In this document: positions 52,616 to 63,369 of the stretch, in pieces
Numbering within the stretch: position 1 is the stretch's first letter
Layout of the letters: every line of letters starts with the position of its first letter
DNA from: Symbiodinium natans
Taxonomy: Eukaryota > Sar > Dinophyceae > Suessiales > Symbiodiniaceae
NCBI GenBank assembly: GCA_905221605.1
Contig: CAJNDS010000604.1
Span: forward strand, 42,216 to 106,215
Direction of reading: 5' to 3'
Length of the DNA: 64,000 nt
Program-made: the position numbers and the translations under genes
Notes under the pieces: model-generated
What the model saw: only the letters and a program-made list of their open reading frames with translations
Database searches by the model: none
What the model was told of the DNA's origin: nothing

Positions 52616-55600
52616 CATATATGCCCTTCTCAGCGTTTTCCTTGGAGGCTGGCGGAGCAGCTCTCGGAAGCGGTGCGCCCCCGGGAGGGAAAGGAATTGA
52701 GAGAGAGGGGGGGAGGGAGCGAGAGAGCGGGAGAGGGAGAGAGGGAGAGGGAGTTCCTCTCCTGTAAAAAAACGCAAGAAAAGAACCCTCTGTGTAGAGA
52801 CTCGCCATGTAGATTAAATATTTCTGGCTCTCCCTTTCTCTCTATATTATCGATATTCATATATGCAATATGGATATAAGTCTATCCTTTCAGGATCGAG
52901 ACAGACTATCTCGTCACTCGTCTGTTTTCGCCTCCTACTAGTGATAACTTATATTGTAGATGTTTAAACTGTCAGCAAAGCCTGCTACCACCCATAGAAT
53001 GTATTTGCACATCCTCACGAGTCGTACCTTCTCCGCTTACCTGCCTCCCAGCGAGTTCAAAGATGAACCTGTGACCAAAATTAGCTTTTTCGAAGCAGTA
53101 GTCAAGGAGCAAATGCACAGAGCACTGAGAGTCAGCAAAGTTCGGGAGAGAAAGAAAAGGGCACCCTTTTTCTTCTTAACTTCTTAACTGGCTCGGCAAG
53201 GCTCGATCCGGCGGCTCTCCTGCACTTGGGGGGGGGGTGGGGGGAGCGGGGGGAGGGGGGGGGGCCGTTGTTGTCATTATCGCCTCTCTGATGACTCCTC
53301 TCTCTCTCTCTCTGGAGAATTTGGGGGTCTTGCTTGGAAGCCTCCGCTTTGCCCCCCCCCCCTTTGTTTCTTTGATCCAGGCATCGTGGCCTTGAAGGCT
53401 GTGACCTTGGCATTGCACCTCCAGGCCCAGACCATTTGGGAAGGTTTTGTGACTTTTGTGTGTTGCCTCGTGTAATGGCCACACCAGGGGCCATGCCTGC
53501 GGCAAGTGTTCGGGGGGTTTCTGTTTCATCAGTTTTCTCAGGTGAACCTCACGGCAGCGGCGGAAGGCTTTCGGGAACTCGGGATTCTCCGATGCAAGCA
53601 CGCCCCCTCGCTCCTCAACCCGGAGTCCGAATGAGGGGCAGCCGGTGCAGATCATGTACAGTGTGCAGTAAGCGTTCCCCCCAGCCCGTTCTTTCCAAAG
53701 TTACTCATGCAACCCTATGAGTTGCGACTCACAGAGAAAGGAAGACTTTCCTTCTTTTCCCTAGGAACGATGCCTACGGAGCCAGCTTCGTGCAGCTGCC
53801 AACAAAGCCAGAAGACCTCCAGAGATACAAACAGGCGCGGATGGGGGACTCCTCCTCTTACACAACTCGCATACGTATCTACGACGTATGTACATCTATC
53901 TTGATCTATACAGAGTATACTATATACAACATGTGTACGTATATACGTATTTGAATATCTACACATCTTTAGAAGAATCTGAGTGGCCCTTTTTGAAATG
54001 AGAATCACGATCGTTGACAGAAGTGATCATTGCTGAGAGCCGATACACCAAGGTTTTGCTCCGAAAGCTCGAGGACCTGAGGCTGGCTCTGGGCTCTGCT
54101 GAGATATCTGTGCAATCGCCAAGAGAGGCAATTCAGTTCCTGTCCGTAATGTTCGTAGGCCTCCGGCATCTCGTAACGGCTTCTTTCCGATATCTGAAAC
54201 GTTTTGAGTTGCGAATCTTCGTCCGAGCACAGAATTCTCGACTCCCGTTCCTCTTCCTCTCAGACGTCAGTCACAGTCACCGTAGTCAAAAAAGTGCTGC
54301 TCTGGCCAGGCTCCTACCACCTCTTGGCACCCCGCTGACAGCGGAGATCCTGCCAAACAGCCCTTCGGGGGTCCCCTTGGCGACCTTTCAGCTCGTGACC
54401 CCCAACGAGACAGTCGCCAGGGAGCAAATCAGGAAACACATCTCTGCCTCTGTGCCCCTCTCTCTCTCTCTCTCTCTCTTGCTCTCTTTTTCTCTCTCTT
54501 TTGAAGAATATGAGAGCTATCTCAGTCGTGGGTAACATTGCATGTCGCATCAGGTTCTCGACTTCAAGAGCTTGGAGGAGGAGATGGCGCGGGCAAGCGA
54601 AGGGCTGCAGAAGGCGTCTTCCAAGGTCCAGGAGCTGCTTTAAGGGGCAGAGAAGAGTGAGAAGAGCAGCAAGAGAACTTTGTATTCCACACATCCCCCG
54701 CACCTTCGGGCCCCATTCTGATCTGCGCGCCTTTTGTCAGGACATGGCCAAGGCCAGGCCAAGGGTTTAGTTTCATGTTTTCCCTCGAGCTGTTTTTTGC
54801 ATAAGTCTAACACACGTGCGCTAGGAGGTGGACGCAGCAGACGCAGCTTCTCACAGCTTGCAGTTAGCCACCGAGAGGAAGCAGGCAAGGGGAGCCAAAT
54901 GGAGCACAGAAGCTCTCATGCTGTGCTCTGCCTCCCCCTTCCCGGCACCACACGCCTTCTCCCCCGCTGAGATATATCTTGCCCATACTGTTTCTAGGTG
55001 AAGACCTCCCTGCCATCCCATGCAAAATGCATCTGTAGGTCCTGAACCACCAGGGTCACGAAGAGAGGTTCCGGATTGATTCAGAGTGCCATTCCTGGGT
55101 GAGTCTGAGAAACTATCGGTTGCCACAGTTTTTGGGGGGTCAAAGTGAACTGAATTTCGGTGAAGTGGCTGCAATGCGCCAGGCATGGGGCAAGCTCTCG
55201 CCATCTGTAGCAGAAAGAGGGGGGGGGGGGGGAGGCTATCATGTCTGGAATGATGATCGGTAAATGATGAATCCAACTGAACAGTACATATATGTATGTA
55301 TATAGATCTAGAATTTTAGAAAGAGGTAAAGCTCAGTGTTGTTTCCTCAATGTTCTCTCAATTTCGGCCTCTGCAGAATTTGACGCGGCAGCTGCTCGAG
55401 CTCGTCCGCGGCTCCAGAAGAGCCAGATGCGGATCATGTCAGTGTCGCATGCGAGACAATGCGAGACGAATGAGGGTCAGACGTGAAGAGCGGAGAGAGC
55501 GGAGAGAGCAGAGACCGCCCTGTGCGAAACGTGTTGCAGCGCAGGGCCTTTGGAGCCTTAGGTGGAAGCCACCGAGACCCTCTCCAAGGGCATCAGCGAC

Positions 55601-56850
55601 TTTGAGAAGGCCCATCGTCGTCATGTGGGCTCCGAGAGGGCTCCGAGAGGGCTCCTGCTGAAAATTTAAATTTACCCTCCTCTCTTTTGTGCTTGCTTTT
55701 TTTGGAATGGTGTGAATTCTACAGTTCTCAGGCCGGCGGCAGCTCCGTCGCAAGCTCTGTGGCCAATCGGTCGGCGGCCCTCGAAGAAGGCGCCGGGCAG
55801 GCACCGGGCCCAGCTCGTGAGCAGCTCTCCCCCCGCAGCTCAATATGTCACATGGACGTCAGAAGTTTGGTGAGCAAAAAAACTCAACAAAGGCTCATCT
55901 GGGAGTCTTTTGCTCTTCTCTTGGCCTGTGTGTTCCTTCCTTCCTTCCTTCCTCTTTTGTTGGGGGGCCGCTCTCTTTTGGCTTAGGGGGACTTCTTATA
56001 AACGTGCTGTTGGCTCCTTTGCTTTGCTTCGGCGCCTTCACTCCAGCCAAGGCTCGGGAGGTCGCTGCCCTTCTGCGATCTGCCGAGCTCGACTTCGAGG
56101 AGACAGCGGGAGAGAGAGAAGAAGAAGAAGAATTGGGGGATAAATTGTGGGGGAGGGGGCATTTGGGGATTCAGGATTAGGGAGTTCTTCCTGATGTTTT
56201 CTTCCCTGAGCCCCGAAGAGAGGACGCGCTGAACCGCTCGACGGCCGCCGAGTCGGAGCTCGCCTCCGCTGGCCTCAACGCGTCCGGGGCCCCAAAAAAG
56301 CCAAGACAAAGTGAGAACACTGGCGGAGAGCATCCTTCAAGAACACAAGAAATAGGCACATAGTTTAAGCAGTTTCAAGGGAAGTGCTTCGGACTTCTCC
56401 AGGCAAGCCCAGCTCCTGGAGGCAGAGCCGGCGGGCAAAAGCAAAAAGTGCTTGTCGGAGTCTTCAAGTCTGTTACAGAGGGAAGGGGGGGAGGGGGAGG
56501 TGGCCCCCTTCTGCGAGAAAGCAAGGTACTGTAGGGTCGCCGCGTGAGAGCGGGAGACTTTCCGCAAACATCGGCAAACTGGGTGGGTCCCGTTTGTTGT
56601 TGTTTTCCTCCCCTATCGGAGGCGCTGCAGGCGGCCGCCCGCGGCCTGAACTTGGCAGCCTCCCATGGCGCAAAGGCACTCGAAGTGCTTTCCCGAAGCT
56701 CGCAATTGCCACCAGTGACATCATCCGAGAATCTTCACACTACTTGACTAGAGCACATGTTGGACCATAGAGCCAAGAAGAAGGAGGGGGGGGGGGGGGC
56801 GCAGGTGGACTTGACCGAGCTCTTGAAGCTCTTCGGGAATGGCACCCTCG
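50876..56850 (+). CDS. Candidate multi-exon coiled-coil gene
   Basis: No family recognised. At least ten plus-strand pieces of about 45-100 bases read as heptad-like, charged helix, and most sit between AG and a GT, GC or GA. Pieces: 50876-50935 (LRVERLEQLAQDSLSFLRE), 51245-51300 (MELAARAARQTSHALNEA), 51630-51700 (ARQKAAEEKKQVLEEHAEEL), 52138-52190 (AEVARGAEEALRLRGLWQA), 52290-52350 (SLAAEQEKRQLVDRRRAQ), 52645-52710 (RLAEQLSEAVRPREGKEL), 54555-54640 (LEEEMARASEGLQKASSK), 54830-54890 (ASHSLQLATERKQAR), 55565-55615 (EATETLSKGISDFEKAH), 56045-56110 (AREVAALLRSAELDFEE), 56222-56280 (EDALNRSTAAESELASAG) and 56625-56690 (ALQAAARGLNLAASHGAKAL). DNA between them is CT, GA, TA or poly-G repeat. The parsimonious reading is one long coiled-coil protein on many short exons. 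Frames between pieces were not joined. Confidence 0.42.
52471..52625 (+). repeat. CT then TA microsatellites
   Basis: CTCTCT run (52471-52555) and TATATA/CATATATA run (52579-52623) inside a putative intron of the coiled-coil gene. Confidence 0.88.
53226..53266 (+). repeat. G-rich tract
   Basis: G-runs interrupted by T, A and AGC; putative intron of the coiled-coil region. Confidence 0.8.
53870..53965 (+). repeat. TACGTATAT-like AT-rich stretch
   Basis: ATACGTATCTACGACGTATGT-like alternating sequence with several near-palindromes (TATATACGTATATA-like). Confidence 0.5.
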
Positions 56851-58640
56851 GGGCTGGAAGCCCAGCCATCTGTGAAAGCAAAGAACAAAAGTTCCGGGAG
56901 TTGGGGGGGAAAGTGGTGGGGGATTGGGGAGGGGGGGGGGGGGGCATGCGCTCCAACGTGTCTCTGGGCGTGCCCGCTGAGAATCCCCCCCGAGTCTCTT
57001 CTGTCAGATTCTGAAGCCAAGGTCGCGGGCCAGGACACGGCCCGGGGGCCCAGTGGATTCGTCAAGGGGACTCGTCAAGGGGACTGAAGTGGGCTGCAGG
57101 CTGAGAAGGAGAAGCGGGGAAGAGGAAGATAGAACCGAGCGAGAGAATGGAAGCGGATGCAAGCTATGATTGTCAGCTTTCCTTTTCCAAGCAAAACTGG
57201 GGCAAAGCCAGGTGCCCTTCTTCCGTTCGGCCCCACCCTGAGGGAGCTGGACGTTGGCTGTCGCATCGCTTCATGTTCATGTCGCTTCATGTTGCTTTAT
57301 GTCGCTTGAAATCCTCTTCTTTCTAAGCCCGAGGCCCAGACGACCTCATCCATGCCAAACGCCCGCGGCTGAGTCGACCTGATGCCTCGGAGTCCTCGGA
57401 GTCCTCGGAGTCCACCCAACAGCAAAATCCTTTGACACCGGCGAACCTTGTGCAACATTGGACAGCATTGAGCAACAATTGAGCAACAATTGAGCAACAA
57501 TTGAGCAATATTGCACAGTTGGAAGAAAGACCTTAAAGCCCCGAGGCTCGGCTTCGTGTGAAAATCGGGGGGGGGGGGGAGGCAAATCAGGCAAGTCGCC
57601 AACTGGATCGGGCTCAGCGACCCCCAGCACAGGTCATATTTCCTGACTCGTTTCGCTCTGCTCAATGTGCGACTTCGGCCAGGAGTCACTGCGCAATTGT
57701 TGGCTCTCAATCAGCACTTTTCTGGAGCATCACACGCTCACTTTCTTCAGTGTTTTTTCATGCTTTCACTTTGACGTGTGGTTTGTCTGCGTCCTTTCCA
57801 CACAGGATGTTCCCCACATCTTCTCCCCCCCTCGGCGACTCCGCGTGTTTGGTGTTGAGATTGGGTTTCTTTTCCAACTCGGCTCGAAATTTCTTTTTGG
57901 GTCTCGGTCCCAACATGAATTCGATGTCTTCAGTATGGAGAGAGCCACTTCTCTCTGAGATTTTCCCTCTCTTCCACACCTAAAGAAGAGGGAGCTTGTT
58001 GAGTTTGTTTGTGTTTTGTAATCAGAAACCCTCTGCTGCTCTCAGCTCCCCTACGACCGCCTCTTCGCGCCGAGCACGACCCCGAGGACCAAGGCTGGAG
58101 AGAAAAGAAAAAGAAGTGTAAGAAGAGAGAAAGACTTCGTAGTTTTAGAAAGAGTCAGGGAGGGAGGAGGGAGGCTCTGAATTTGAAAGTGTGTGTTTTC
58201 AGAAAGAGTGGAAAGAGTAAGAGTCAGAGCTCACAGCTTGGTGCCTCTCCTTGTGAGTCCGTCGTTCAGTTGGATCGGGGGTTGCCGAGTGTTGGTAGGG
58301 AGGGGCGAACATGCGAGTATCAACAGAGGTGTACCGGGTGTGCAGAGTGGGAGCGTGGTTAGCTAGTGGGAAAAATTTAATCCCCATACCACCAGATAGC
58401 AGTGCCCAAGGCCTTCGACTGCAGCGGGGGGGATCCTGTCCGTTACTCAGGACAAGGGGGTAAGTGATATCTGGATACCCGCCCCACCGTGCCCAGCCCT
58501 CGTTTCCGGACACCGGTTGGTTGGGAGAGGCTGTCTTGTCTCCACAACAACGTGGAGAAAGAAAGAAAGAAAGAACAAAAAAGTGACCAGCAGACAAGAG
58601 AGCAGAGGGCCGTACCTGAAGCAGAGGCACATCATCTCCC
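56851..58640. other. Unassigned DNA with short repeats
   Basis: G-runs at 56787-56799, 56930-56943 and 57567-57579; CCTCGGAGT three times near 57392-57415; ATTGAGCAACA four times at 57468-57510. No recognised gene. Confidence 0.45.
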
Positions 58641-58654
58641 TATTACACACATAC

Positions 58655-58820
58655 AATCTAAACCCCAACCCTAGACCGTAACCCTAAACTCCAAGACAAA
58701 AAATGCAATATAATATCACGAAAGCCTACCTACCTCCCTAGAGGTGAAAGACAGAGACTACGCCGTGTGTCACTTTCGCACTAAACCCCTAAGACCGAAA
58801 CCCTACCCCTAAGCCTTCGA
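58655..58820 (-). repeat. Degenerate telomere-like repeat
   Basis: CTAAACCCCAACCCTAGACC, GTAACCCTAAACTCC and later CTAAACCCCTAAGACCG, AAACCCTACCCCTAAGCC: decayed CCCTAAA units in the opposite orientation to those at 39.7 kb. Confidence 0.55.
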
Positions 58821-58834
58821 GGAGAGGACGCTGT

Positions 58835-59395
58835 GGGAACCTAGTCTTGGGACACGTTTGGCAACAAAATAATTATGAAACATCCTGACACCGTATCGCG
58901 AGAATACTGTGAGCAAATATTTCATTCTTTCTAGCTCCTGCCCCCTGCATGCCCAGAAGGCCCCCAAACAAGGTCCGGAGAGGCCCCACAGAAAAGGGTT
59001 CCGGGAGGCCCCAAAACAGGGCCTCGGGGGGAGGGAACCTATTCTTGGGATAGGTTGTAAAACTTATGAAACATTCGGACACAGTATCGCGAGAATACTG
59101 TGAGCAGATACTTATTTTTTTTAGCTCCTGCCCCGCGCATGCCCGGGAAGCCCCAAAACAAGGTCCGGAGAAGCCCCACAGAAGCCCCAAAACAGGGCCT
59201 CGGGAGGGAACCTATTCTTGGAATAGGTTTTAAAACAAAATCATTATGAAACATTCGGACACTGTATCGCGAGAATGCTGTGAGCAGATACTTCATTTTT
59301 TTTAGTTCATGCCCCGTGCATGCGCATGCCCCGCAAAACGGAATAACAACCATCTACCCTCCAAGCAACCCATTATTGGGACAGGTTCTCGCACG
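58835..59395 (+). repeat. Tandem repeat of about 185 bp, three units
   Basis: Each unit has GGAACCTA(T/G)TCTTGGGA, ATTATGAAACAT, a stem-loop around GTATCGCGAGAAT, GAGCAGATACTTC and GGTCCGGAGAAGCCCCACAG or a close variant. Stem-loops lie at 58889-58911, 59080-59102 and 59260-59282. A fourth, partial unit begins at about 59375. Confidence 0.88.
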
Positions 59396-60630
59396 AAGTT
59401 ACTGTGACACATTCTTGGGAAGACGATACACAAGGAAGAAGACAAGGGAGCAAGGCAAAAGACAAGAGAACGATAAGCGAATCCGAGAATGGTAGAAGGA
59501 GAACAAGAGCCAGGGAAAAGACAGAAAGAAAGAGAGAATCTGAGAGAGAAAGTAAGAGAGAAAGAACAATTACAGAGAGGGGAGGGGATGAAAAGAGGAG
59601 GAGCTTAAGAAAGCAGCAGGGCCTCGTCCTCCGCCTCTGTTCGTTCCTTGTTCTTCCCTCCTGTCCCATTCGTGATAAACCAAGACGAGCTTGCGTGGGA
59701 AGACAAAGGAGAAGAGGACTGGTAGCTGCGAGACTCGGAGGAGGAGTTGTCCTCTTCAGTCGCCCTCTGTCCTTCCTCTCCCTCTCTTCCACTCGCCTTT
59801 CTTTGCCATCTCTTGCTCTCTCATGCCTCCCGTCTCCTCTTTCCTTCCTACCCTTCTTTCCATTTCTGCAAAGAGTAAGGACTAGCAGAGAACGGAAAGG
59901 AAGAGATAAGATGGAGGAAGACGGTGGGGAAAGGAAAGGTGACTTTTTTCTTCGTCCGGCTCTTTGGCTTTTCTCTTCCATTGCCTGGTAGGAAGACGGC
60001 GGGGAGAAGATAGCTGAACTGCTCCTTCGATCGGCTCTCTCTTGCTTTCCCTTCTCTTGCCTTCTTCTTCTCTTGTCATAAGACAGCAAGGAACGCTCTC
60101 TCATCATCTCCTCCTTCATTGTCTTTGTTGTTTCTCTCCATCTCTCACTCTCTCGCACGAGATTGGCAGGAGGACTCCTCCTCTTCACTCGCCTTGCGTC
60201 ACGTCCTTCCTCTCTCAACTCTCTTCCGCCATCGTTTCGTTGATTTTCTTTTTCAACGTGCCGGTGACTGGCCGAAGGTTGACGGTAGGAGACAGGAAGG
60301 AGAGAGCTCTTCCGCTCCCGTGTGTTTTTTGATTGTCTTTTCTAATGGAAGGGTAGGAACCAGGAAGGACAGCGGAGAAATTGAATGAAAATCAAGAATG
60401 TCCGTTGGAGGCAAGAGCTTGCAGTAGCATCCATTGCCTCTCCTCCCCTCCCCTCTTCCTTTCCTTACAGTGAGAGACAGCAAGACATTGAGAAAAGAGA
60501 GGGCGGAAAGAAGGCAAAACCAAATGCAAGACAACTCTGCCTGTTCTTCTCTTGCTTCTTCTTAGAAGGGCGTCGAAGACAGGGAAGGGTAGGGCGGGAC
60601 GGGGGAAGGTAAGGGATGAAAGAATTACGC
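59396..60630. other. Purine- and pyrimidine-rich low-complexity DNA
   Basis: Alternating GA-rich and CT-rich blocks. Frames on both strands are Arg/Glu/Lys or Ser/Leu/Pro-rich low complexity. No gene recognised. Confidence 0.6.
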
Positions 60631-60774
60631 TAACCTCGCTTCTCCAGTTCAACCTGTTCAGGCTGTGGAAGCTTAGAGTGCTGCTGCTTCTCAGGGGCCT
60701 GCAAGCGTCTCCAACTTCCTAAGTAGAGGGCTTCCCGAAGGGAACAGACATGTAGAAAGGCAGAGGGTAGTGAG

Positions 60775-60783
60775 AAGGAGCAA

Positions 60784-60856
<73 letters not shown>

Positions 60857-60963
60857 GACAGAGACAGGGACAGAACACAGAGACAGAGACAGAGACAGAG
60901 ACAGAGACAGAGACAGAGACAGAGACAGAGACAGAACACAGAGACAGAGACAGAGAAAGAGAC

Positions 60964-60994
<31 letters not shown>

Positions 60995-61225
60995 CGCAGT
61001 GGGCCAGCGCGACCGGGGTCCCTCCTTGTGCGGGCCTCTTCGCTGAGTAGAAGAAGAAGAAGGGGAAGAAGAAGAGAGAGAGAGAGAGAGAGACAGAGAG
61101 AGAAAGAGAAGGAGAGAGAGAGAGAGAGAGAGATTGAGAGACAGAGAGAGACAGAGCTTGAGAGAGAGAGAGAGATGGAGAGAGAGAGAGAGATTGAGAG
61201 AGAGAGAGAGAGAGAGACGAATCAG
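60775..61225 (+). repeat. GA and AGAGAC microsatellite field
   Basis: GAGAGA runs, then about 20 AGAGAC hexamers (60840-60975), then GA runs again. A unique stretch at 60995-61050 interrupts. Confidence 0.95.
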
Positions 61226-61575
61226 TTACTGCAAGTCCCGGGGACGCGAGACTTGTGAGCAAATAGTCTCTCACTACTGCCTGGGACCTTCCAACAGGCT
61301 GTCTCCCAGCATGGTTATCATTTCTCAAGGATAATTCCCATTTTCCAACCGTCCGCAAGGCTCACACGCACACAAGGTCTTACATGATACTTGTCCAAAG
61401 CACTTACTGCAAAAAAAGTATGCGAAACCTCGGTTTATCACAGGAGGGAGGGGGGTGGGGGGGCGGTTTTATGTGGAAGCTGATCTTCGGTGTGCAGGGC
61501 AGGTGTCTCCAGGGGGCGCTGCCTTCGTCTCATTCCGTCTCCCCGCACCACTTTAAAAGAAAAGTGAGGAGATAG

Positions 61576-61625
61576 AGAGAAAGAGAGACAAGGTCAGGGG
61601 GAGAGAAGAGGCGCGGGTAAGGGCG
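61576..61625 (+). repeat. Short GA-rich tract
   Basis: AGAGAGAAAGAGAGACAAG and nearby purine run. Confidence 0.6.
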
Positions 61626-61797
61626 AGGTAGGAAGAACATGCAAATTCCTCTTCTCTCTTCTGTTTTCTTTTTCTTTTCAGCAATCTCACTCCCTCCCTG
61701 CTTAAGCAAATCTCTTTTTTTTAGTTCTTCCTTTTCATTCCTCCCAACCTTCTCCTCCTTTTCCGACTCTACGAGACATAGCACTCAGACAAGAAAA

Positions 61798-61980
61798 GAG
61801 AGAGAGAGAGAGAGAGAGTGAGAGAGTGAGAGTGAGAGAGTGAGAGAGTGAGAGAGTGAGAGAGTGAGAGAGTGAGAGAGTGAGAGAGTGAGAGAGTGAG
61901 AGAGTGAGAGAGTGAGAGCGAGTGTGAGAGCGAGAGCGAGAGTGAGAGTGAGGGAGACTGAGAAAGACAGAACGAGACCA
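61798..61980 (+). repeat. GAGAGTGA octamer repeat
   Basis: GA run followed by about 15 GAGAGTGA units and degenerate GAGAGCGA units. Ser/Leu/His-rich minus-strand frames are false. Confidence 0.93.
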
Positions 61981-62104
61981 AGAGCGAGAGACGTAAGGAA
62001 TGAGAAGAGAGGGAAAGGGAGGAGCAAGGTAGGAAAACATGTATATAAACCCCTCTTCTCTATTATCATCTAATCTTTCTCTTTAGCAATAGACAAACTC
62101 TTTG

Positions 62105-62850
62105 TCGCAAAAACTGAGCCCAAAATCTTAGGGACCAGGGCTTGTGAGTTGACCAGGGCTTGCGATTTGACTCTTTGGCGCAAAGTTGAGCCCAAAATCT
62201 TAGGGACCAGGGCTTGCGATTTGACTCGTTGGAGCAAAAATTGAGCCCAACGATGTTACTCTTTGGAGCAAAAGTTTGACTCTTGGAGCAAAAACTGAAC
62301 CCAAAATCTTAGGGACCAGGGCTTGCGATTTAACTTTTTGGCGAAAAAAATTGAGCCCAAAATCTTAGGGGCCAGGGCTTGCGATTTGACCCTTCGGAGC
62401 AAGAATTGAGCCCAAAATCTTCGGGACCAGGGCTTGCAATTTGACTTTTGGCGCAAAAAATGCGCCCAAAATCTTAGGGACCAGGGCTTGCGATTTGACT
62501 CTTTGGAGCAAAAGTTGAACCCAAAATCTTAGGGACCAGGGCTTGCGATTTGACTCTTGGGTGCAAAATTAAGCCCAAAATCTCAGGGACCAGGGCTTGC
62601 GATTTGACTCTTTGGCGCAAAAATGGAACCCAAAATCTTAGGGTCCACAGCTTGCAATTTGACTCTTTGAACCAAAAGTTGAGCCCAAAATCTTGGGGGC
62701 CAGGGCTTGCAATTTTGAGAAAATGAGCCCAAACTCTTGGGGACCAGGGCTTGCGATTTGACTCTTTGGAGCAAAACAGGGCTTGCGATTTTGCTCTTTG
62801 GCGCAAAAAATGCGCCCAAAATTTTAGGGGCCAGGGCTTGCGATTGGTTT
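62105..62850 (+). repeat. Degenerate repeat of about 55-65 bp, about 13 units
   Basis: Core unit: GAGCCCAAAATCTTAGGG, ACCAGGGCTTGCGATTTGAC, TCTTTGG(A/C)GCAAAA. Units differ by single bases and small indels; some are truncated. Confidence 0.92.
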
Positions 62851-63238
62851 GAATAGTTTGAATAGTTTGAATAGTTTGGGGCCCCAGGCCGGGCCCCCAA
62901 ACTATTCAAACTATTCAAACCCTCCCGCCCCCCAGGCTGGCCTCCCCAGGGCCCCACCCCCCAAACAATGCAAACTATTCAAACTATTCAAAAATCCAGG
63001 TTTGGATAGTTTGAATCATTTGAATAGTTTGGGGCCCAAACTATTCAAACTATTCAAACCCCCCCCAAGTCAAACTCTTCAAACTATTCAAATCAGTTTG
63101 GAGCCCCAGGCCGGACCCCCAAACTATTCAAACTATTCAAAACCCCCAGGTTTGAATAGTTTGAATCATTTGGGGGCCCCAGGCTGGACCCCTAAACTAT
63201 TCAAACTATTCCAACCCCCCCCCCCCCCCCCCCCCCCC
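62850..63238. repeat. TTTGAATAG / CTATTCAAA inverted-repeat field
   Basis: Blocks of tandem GTTTGAATA alternate with their complement TATTCAAAC around GC-rich centres such as GGGGCCCCAGGCCGG. Each pair can fold into a hairpin. A poly-C run (63214-63238) ends the field. Confidence 0.88.
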
Positions 63239-63260
63239 CAAGGCCCCCGTGTGCAGCTTA

Positions 63261-63361
63261 AATAGGGTTTATTTGGAAGCTGGCACTCGTGTTCACAAGA
63301 GGAAAAAAGGCACCAAAACGTATACTTATTTACAAGAGCCAACTTCCAAATAGACCCTATT
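63261..63361. mobile_element. Tourist-like MITE, 101 bp
   Basis: Terminal inverted repeats of about 24 bp: AATAGGGTTTATTTGGAAGC at the left and, reverse-complemented, AATAGGGTCTATTTGGAAGT at the right, both continuing into TGGC. TTA flanks both sides (63258-63260 and 63362-63364), the target duplication of PIF/Harbinger elements. The interior is short and non-coding. Confidence 0.7.
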
Positions 63362-63369
63362 TTAGGTCC

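Noticed and set aside
60630-61358. 242-residue Ser/Leu-rich minus frame and Arg/Glu-rich plus frame
   Set aside because: Products of GA and AGAGAC microsatellites.
62105-62850. CRISPR-like array of repeats and spacers
   Set aside because: Units are contiguous, degenerate and without unique spacers; the DNA is eukaryotic.
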